DNA of 64,000 nucleotides from Firmicutes bacterium UBA6806 (GTDB taxonomy: Bacteria; Bacillota; Clostridia; Peptostreptococcales; Acidaminobacteraceae), in NCBI GenBank assembly GCA_002452745.1, contig DKFC01000052.1:62001-126000 (forward strand), in the 5' to 3' direction. Positions 62,212 through 64,000 of the stretch are shown one piece after another. The notes under the pieces are model-generated. The model was not told the DNA's origin, did not search any database, and saw only the letters and a program-made list of their open reading frames with translations. Made by a program: the position numbers and the translations under genes. Each line of letters begins with the position of its first letter. The stretch's first letter is position 1.

Positions 62212-62396
62212 TTTGATTCCCCCTTGATTCTAAGTTCTTGAGCTAAAATATATTTATCAGCTTCAGCAATTATTGAGCTTGTAAGTTGAAAGTTTTTAGT
62301 TCTTACCATGTTTAAATTATCCACTTGCTTTGAAATATTTTTGATTCCAAAATATACGAATACTGCAATCACCATCATTAAAAATAAGTTCACCAT
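62205..62396 (-). CDS. Small membrane-anchored phage protein
   Basis: A 63-residue protein: N-terminal membrane helix (FLMMVIAVFVYFGIKNI) and a polar helical tail ending LAQELRIKGESKW. GGGGGACAA precedes the ATG, and the end overlaps the primase gene by 7 bp, so translation is coupled. It could tether a replication complex to the membrane, as small membrane proteins do in some phages; that is a guess from position. Confidence 0.6.
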   Translation of the reverse strand: MVNLFLMMVIAVFVYFGIKNISKQVDNLNMVRTKNFQLTSSIIAEADKYILAQELRIKGESKW

Positions 62397-62504
62397 GTTT
62401 GTTGTCCCCCTGTATCTAGTTTTGTTATTCCTACAAGCAAAATTACTTGTAGATTCAAGACTTTATTATCTTGCCATACAATTCATTGGCAAAAAATAAA
62501 ACGT

Positions 62505-62753
62505 TTATTCTGCTATTAAAATTGTTGATTCTTCTTTGACATTCTTATTAAACTTTTTGAAATGTGCTTTGTTAATCGCCACGATCAATTTTCTATAATT
62601 TGTGGGATTGAGTTCATTCTTACCACTTAGTAATTGATTGATATAATTTCTTGTAACAGATTTTCCATTTTCGCCAATATAAGATTCTGCGATTTCTTCT
62701 TGCGTGACTTCTGTTCTGTGGATATACGTTTTAATTTGTTCAAGTTGCATCAT
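62505..62753 (-). CDS. Phage HTH regulator, Cro/C1 type
   Basis: An 82-residue DNA-binding protein with a helix-turn-helix spanning VTQEEIAESYIGENGKSVTR and NYINQLLSGKNELNPTNYRK. GAGGAAAA precedes the ATG. The palindrome ACTTAC-C-GTAAGT lies 29 bp upstream of its start and is a likely autoregulatory operator. It heads the replication and packaging genes, so it probably controls their expression. Confidence 0.75.
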   Translation of the reverse strand: MMQLEQIKTYIHRTEVTQEEIAESYIGENGKSVTRNYINQLLSGKNELNPTNYRKLIVAINKAHFKKFNKNVKEESTILIAE

Positions 62754-62781
62754 GATTATTTTCCTCTTTTCATATTATTTT

Positions 62782-62794
62782 ACTTACCGTAAGT
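62782..62794. promoter_or_regulatory. Palindromic operator upstream of the HTH gene
   Basis: ACTTAC (62782-62787), central C, GTAAGT (62789-62794), with further symmetric A/T flanks. It is positioned as an operator for the HTH protein starting at 62753. Confidence 0.5.
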
Positions 62795-62852
62795 TAAAAA
62801 AATATATTAATCAATGAATTAAGGTGACAAGTCTTAACCCATTGATTAAATT

Positions 62853-62885
62853 AAAAAAACACACGACTCGACCAAAAGCATGTGT
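62853..62885 (-). terminator. Terminator after the capsid gene
   Basis: ACACACG (62859-62865) pairs with CATGTGT (62879-62885) with one G-T pair. On the minus strand TTTTTT follows. It lies 150 bp after the capsid stop and separates capsid from regulatory and replication genes. Confidence 0.6.
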
Positions 62886-63035
62886 AATAGATAGTTCTAA
62901 ATATACAATTTTTTGTTACAGGAAATTCAATTAGTATTCAATGTAATAGTGGATATTACAAAGGTTATAGTGCAATTACAGATATTACACTCGATTCACA
63001 TCAACCCATAAACTTATTTAAAAAATATAAGAAGG

Positions 63036-63872
63036 TTATGCGACAGTCTTACGTGCTACAACGAGTTTTGAAGGGTCTAAAAGTTTAACAGCGTAAAGCA
63101 TATCTGCAAAAATATCTGTTTTCTTTTGACCTGCAACTCTTTGCTCTTCAATGAAGATATCACGTTTTCTTTTGTAGCCTAATGCCCCAACTTGTAGAAT
63201 ATAAGTGATACATTCTGATGCTGTTGAATCATATGTTCCGTGGTCTGCAACATAAACTGGGATACCTCTGAAATAGCCGAATAGACCATTTGAAGGAATA
63301 CCGTTTCCTTGTGCTGACATCGTACTTGTAGTAGAAACAAACGATGGCATACCATAGAATGATTTCATGAGTTTGCTGTTGACAACAATTCCTTGAAATA
63401 ATTCAGTGTCATTCATATCACCGAACAGACCCAAAGCGTCAAATAACTCATCTTCTGTGATTGCTGTTGCACCAGCTGTTGGAGATAACATAACAACGTT
63501 ATCATTCACTTCTGTGATTAAATCGGTATCAAGTTTACGAGCAATTGACGTTGCCAATTGGTCTGCACCTTCTTCGATTTGATCGCCCAATGCTGTTAGA
63601 TTTTCACGGTCATAAACTGTGACACCTTTTGCAACATGAGTAACCACAGCTTGTGAATCTTCTTGTTGAAGTTCAACAGGTGTGATTGTTCCTTTTGATG
63701 CTAATGTTTCAGCGTCACCAATATATTTCCACACAGGAAAATTAATGGTTTCCCCTACTTCTCTGAACTCGTCAATGTTCTCAAGTTCTTTGGCTAATTG
63801 TAGAATTTTTACTTTGCCACTAACCTTTTCACGGACTAATGAACTGTAAATTTCAGGTTTAATTAAAGCCAT
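63036..63872 (-). CDS. Phage major capsid protein, N4-gp56-like
   Basis: A 278-residue protein with features of the N4-gp56/HK97-fold capsid group: INFPVWKYIGDAETLASKGT near residue 45, VTHVAKGVTVYDRENLTALG, ADQLATSIARKLDTDLITEV and the C-terminal QRVAGQKKTDIFADMLYAVK. GAGGTG precedes the ATG. It follows the partial scaffold-like gene at the window edge. It lies upstream of regulator and primase genes, an unusual order for a tailed phage. The precise capsid family needs a profile search. Confidence 0.78.
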   Translation of the reverse strand: MALIKPEIYSSLVREKVSGKVKILQLAKELENIDEFREVGETINFPVWKYIGDAETLASKGTITPVELQQEDSQAVVTHVAKGVTVYDRENLTALGDQIEEGADQLATSIARKLDTDLITEVNDNVVMLSPTAGATAITEDELFDALGLFGDMNDTELFQGIVVNSKLMKSFYGMPSFVSTTSTMSAQGNGIPSNGLFGYFRGIPVYVADHGTYDSTASECITYILQVGALGYKRKRDIFIEEQRVAGQKKTDIFADMLYAVKLLDPSKLVVARKTVA

Positions 63873-63942
63873 GTTTTCACCTCTTTCATATTATTTGATT
63901 TATATATAAAAGACACCGATTTGATGCCTAGTTATATCACTA

Positions 63943-64000
63943 TTATTTTGAAAATTCTTTGAATAATTCAGGATTACTCTCAGCAAATTCAACCCTTTGT
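63943..64000 (-). CDS. Partial gene, C-terminus of a probable scaffold-like protein
   Basis: The last 18 codons of a gene entering from the right edge; the product ends RVEFAESNPELFKEFSK before TAA (63945-63943). It is acidic and helical and lies 70 bp before the capsid gene, the usual place for a capsid scaffolding or head-maturation protein. Too little is present for a firm call. Confidence 0.5.
   Translation of the reverse strand, partial: QRVEFAESNPELFKEFSK

Larger units (their letters stand above)
50968..64000. mobile_element. Phage-like element next to tRNA-Arg (right end outside window)
   Basis: From the tRNA to the right edge all credible genes are on the minus strand, the DNA is visibly AT-richer, and the products are viral: partial scaffold-like protein, capsid, HTH regulator, primase, GIY-YIG nuclease, terminase small and large subunits, portal and virion-like proteins. 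No integrase, tape measure, holin or lysin is seen. The capsid gene sits upstream of replication and packaging genes, not after the portal. The left boundary at the tRNA is inferred from position and composition; a matching att repeat would lie outside the window. Confidence 0.8.

Noticed and set aside
1..64000. CRISPR array or insertion sequence
   Set aside because: No regularly spaced repeats and no transposase or terminal inverted repeats were seen.

Overview
The window reads as a chromosomal segment of an anaerobic, low-GC Gram-positive bacterium of the Clostridia. Signs are purine-rich GGAGG ribosome-binding sites, SpIIIike lipoprotein leaders, HPr with both His15 and Ser46, a c-di-GMP-I riboswitch, glycyl-radical chemistry and citrate lyase. 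The mix of citrate fermentation, hydroxyproline reduction and TusA/YeeE/rhodanese sulfur genes would suit a thiosulfate- or sulfur-reducing genus such as Fusibacter, but the genus is an inference.

Positions 1-7458 (all minus strand) hold a pseudouridine synthase, a nucleoid-associated protein, a histidine kinase/response regulator pair and a chemotaxis receptor. Positions 7498-16183 are a citrate module read leftwards: citG, then citC-D-E-F-X, then a tripartite tricarboxylate transporter (tctC-B-A). A promoter and a hairpin/terminator lie between citG and citC. Next come a c-di-GMP riboswitch with a small orphan gene (+), a convergent diguanylate cyclase, and a polyol PTS operon (EIICB, MtlR-type regulator, EIICBA, PfkB kinase, zinc dehydrogenase) with HPr and a nitroreductase downstream.

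Positions 27.5-37 kb carry a WecE-like aminotransferase, two exported multi-rhodanese lipoproteins, a membrane glycosyltransferase, two small exported or membrane proteins, an ATP-grasp/GT2 pair and a TusA. Positions 37.2-41.5 kb form a sulfur-trafficking cluster: LysR, YeeE half, TusA, TusA, YeeE half, and a thioredoxin-reductase-like flavoprotein with an added C-terminal domain. Positions 41.5-46 kb encode trans-4-hydroxyproline dehydratase, its activase and pyrroline-5-carboxylate reductase, a complete route from hydroxyproline to proline. Then follow an HxlR/nitroreductase divergent pair and an SsuABC-type ABC transporter with an XRE-cupin regulator.

A tRNA-Arg (50891-50967) marks a change to AT-richer DNA. 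From there to the right end the window is a phage-like element, all minus strand: partial scaffold-like gene, major capsid protein, HTH regulator, primase, GIY-YIG endonuclease, terminase subunits, portal, a 1.3-kb stretch without a convincing gene, small accessory genes, and virion-like genes including an Ig-domain protein. No integrase, tail-tape or lysis gene is visible, and the element continues past the window. The gene-poor gap contains a 12-bp hairpin and two interleaved helix pairs (pseudoknot order). It is the best candidate here for something undescribed: a large structured phage RNA comparable in setting to GOLLD or ROOL RNAs.
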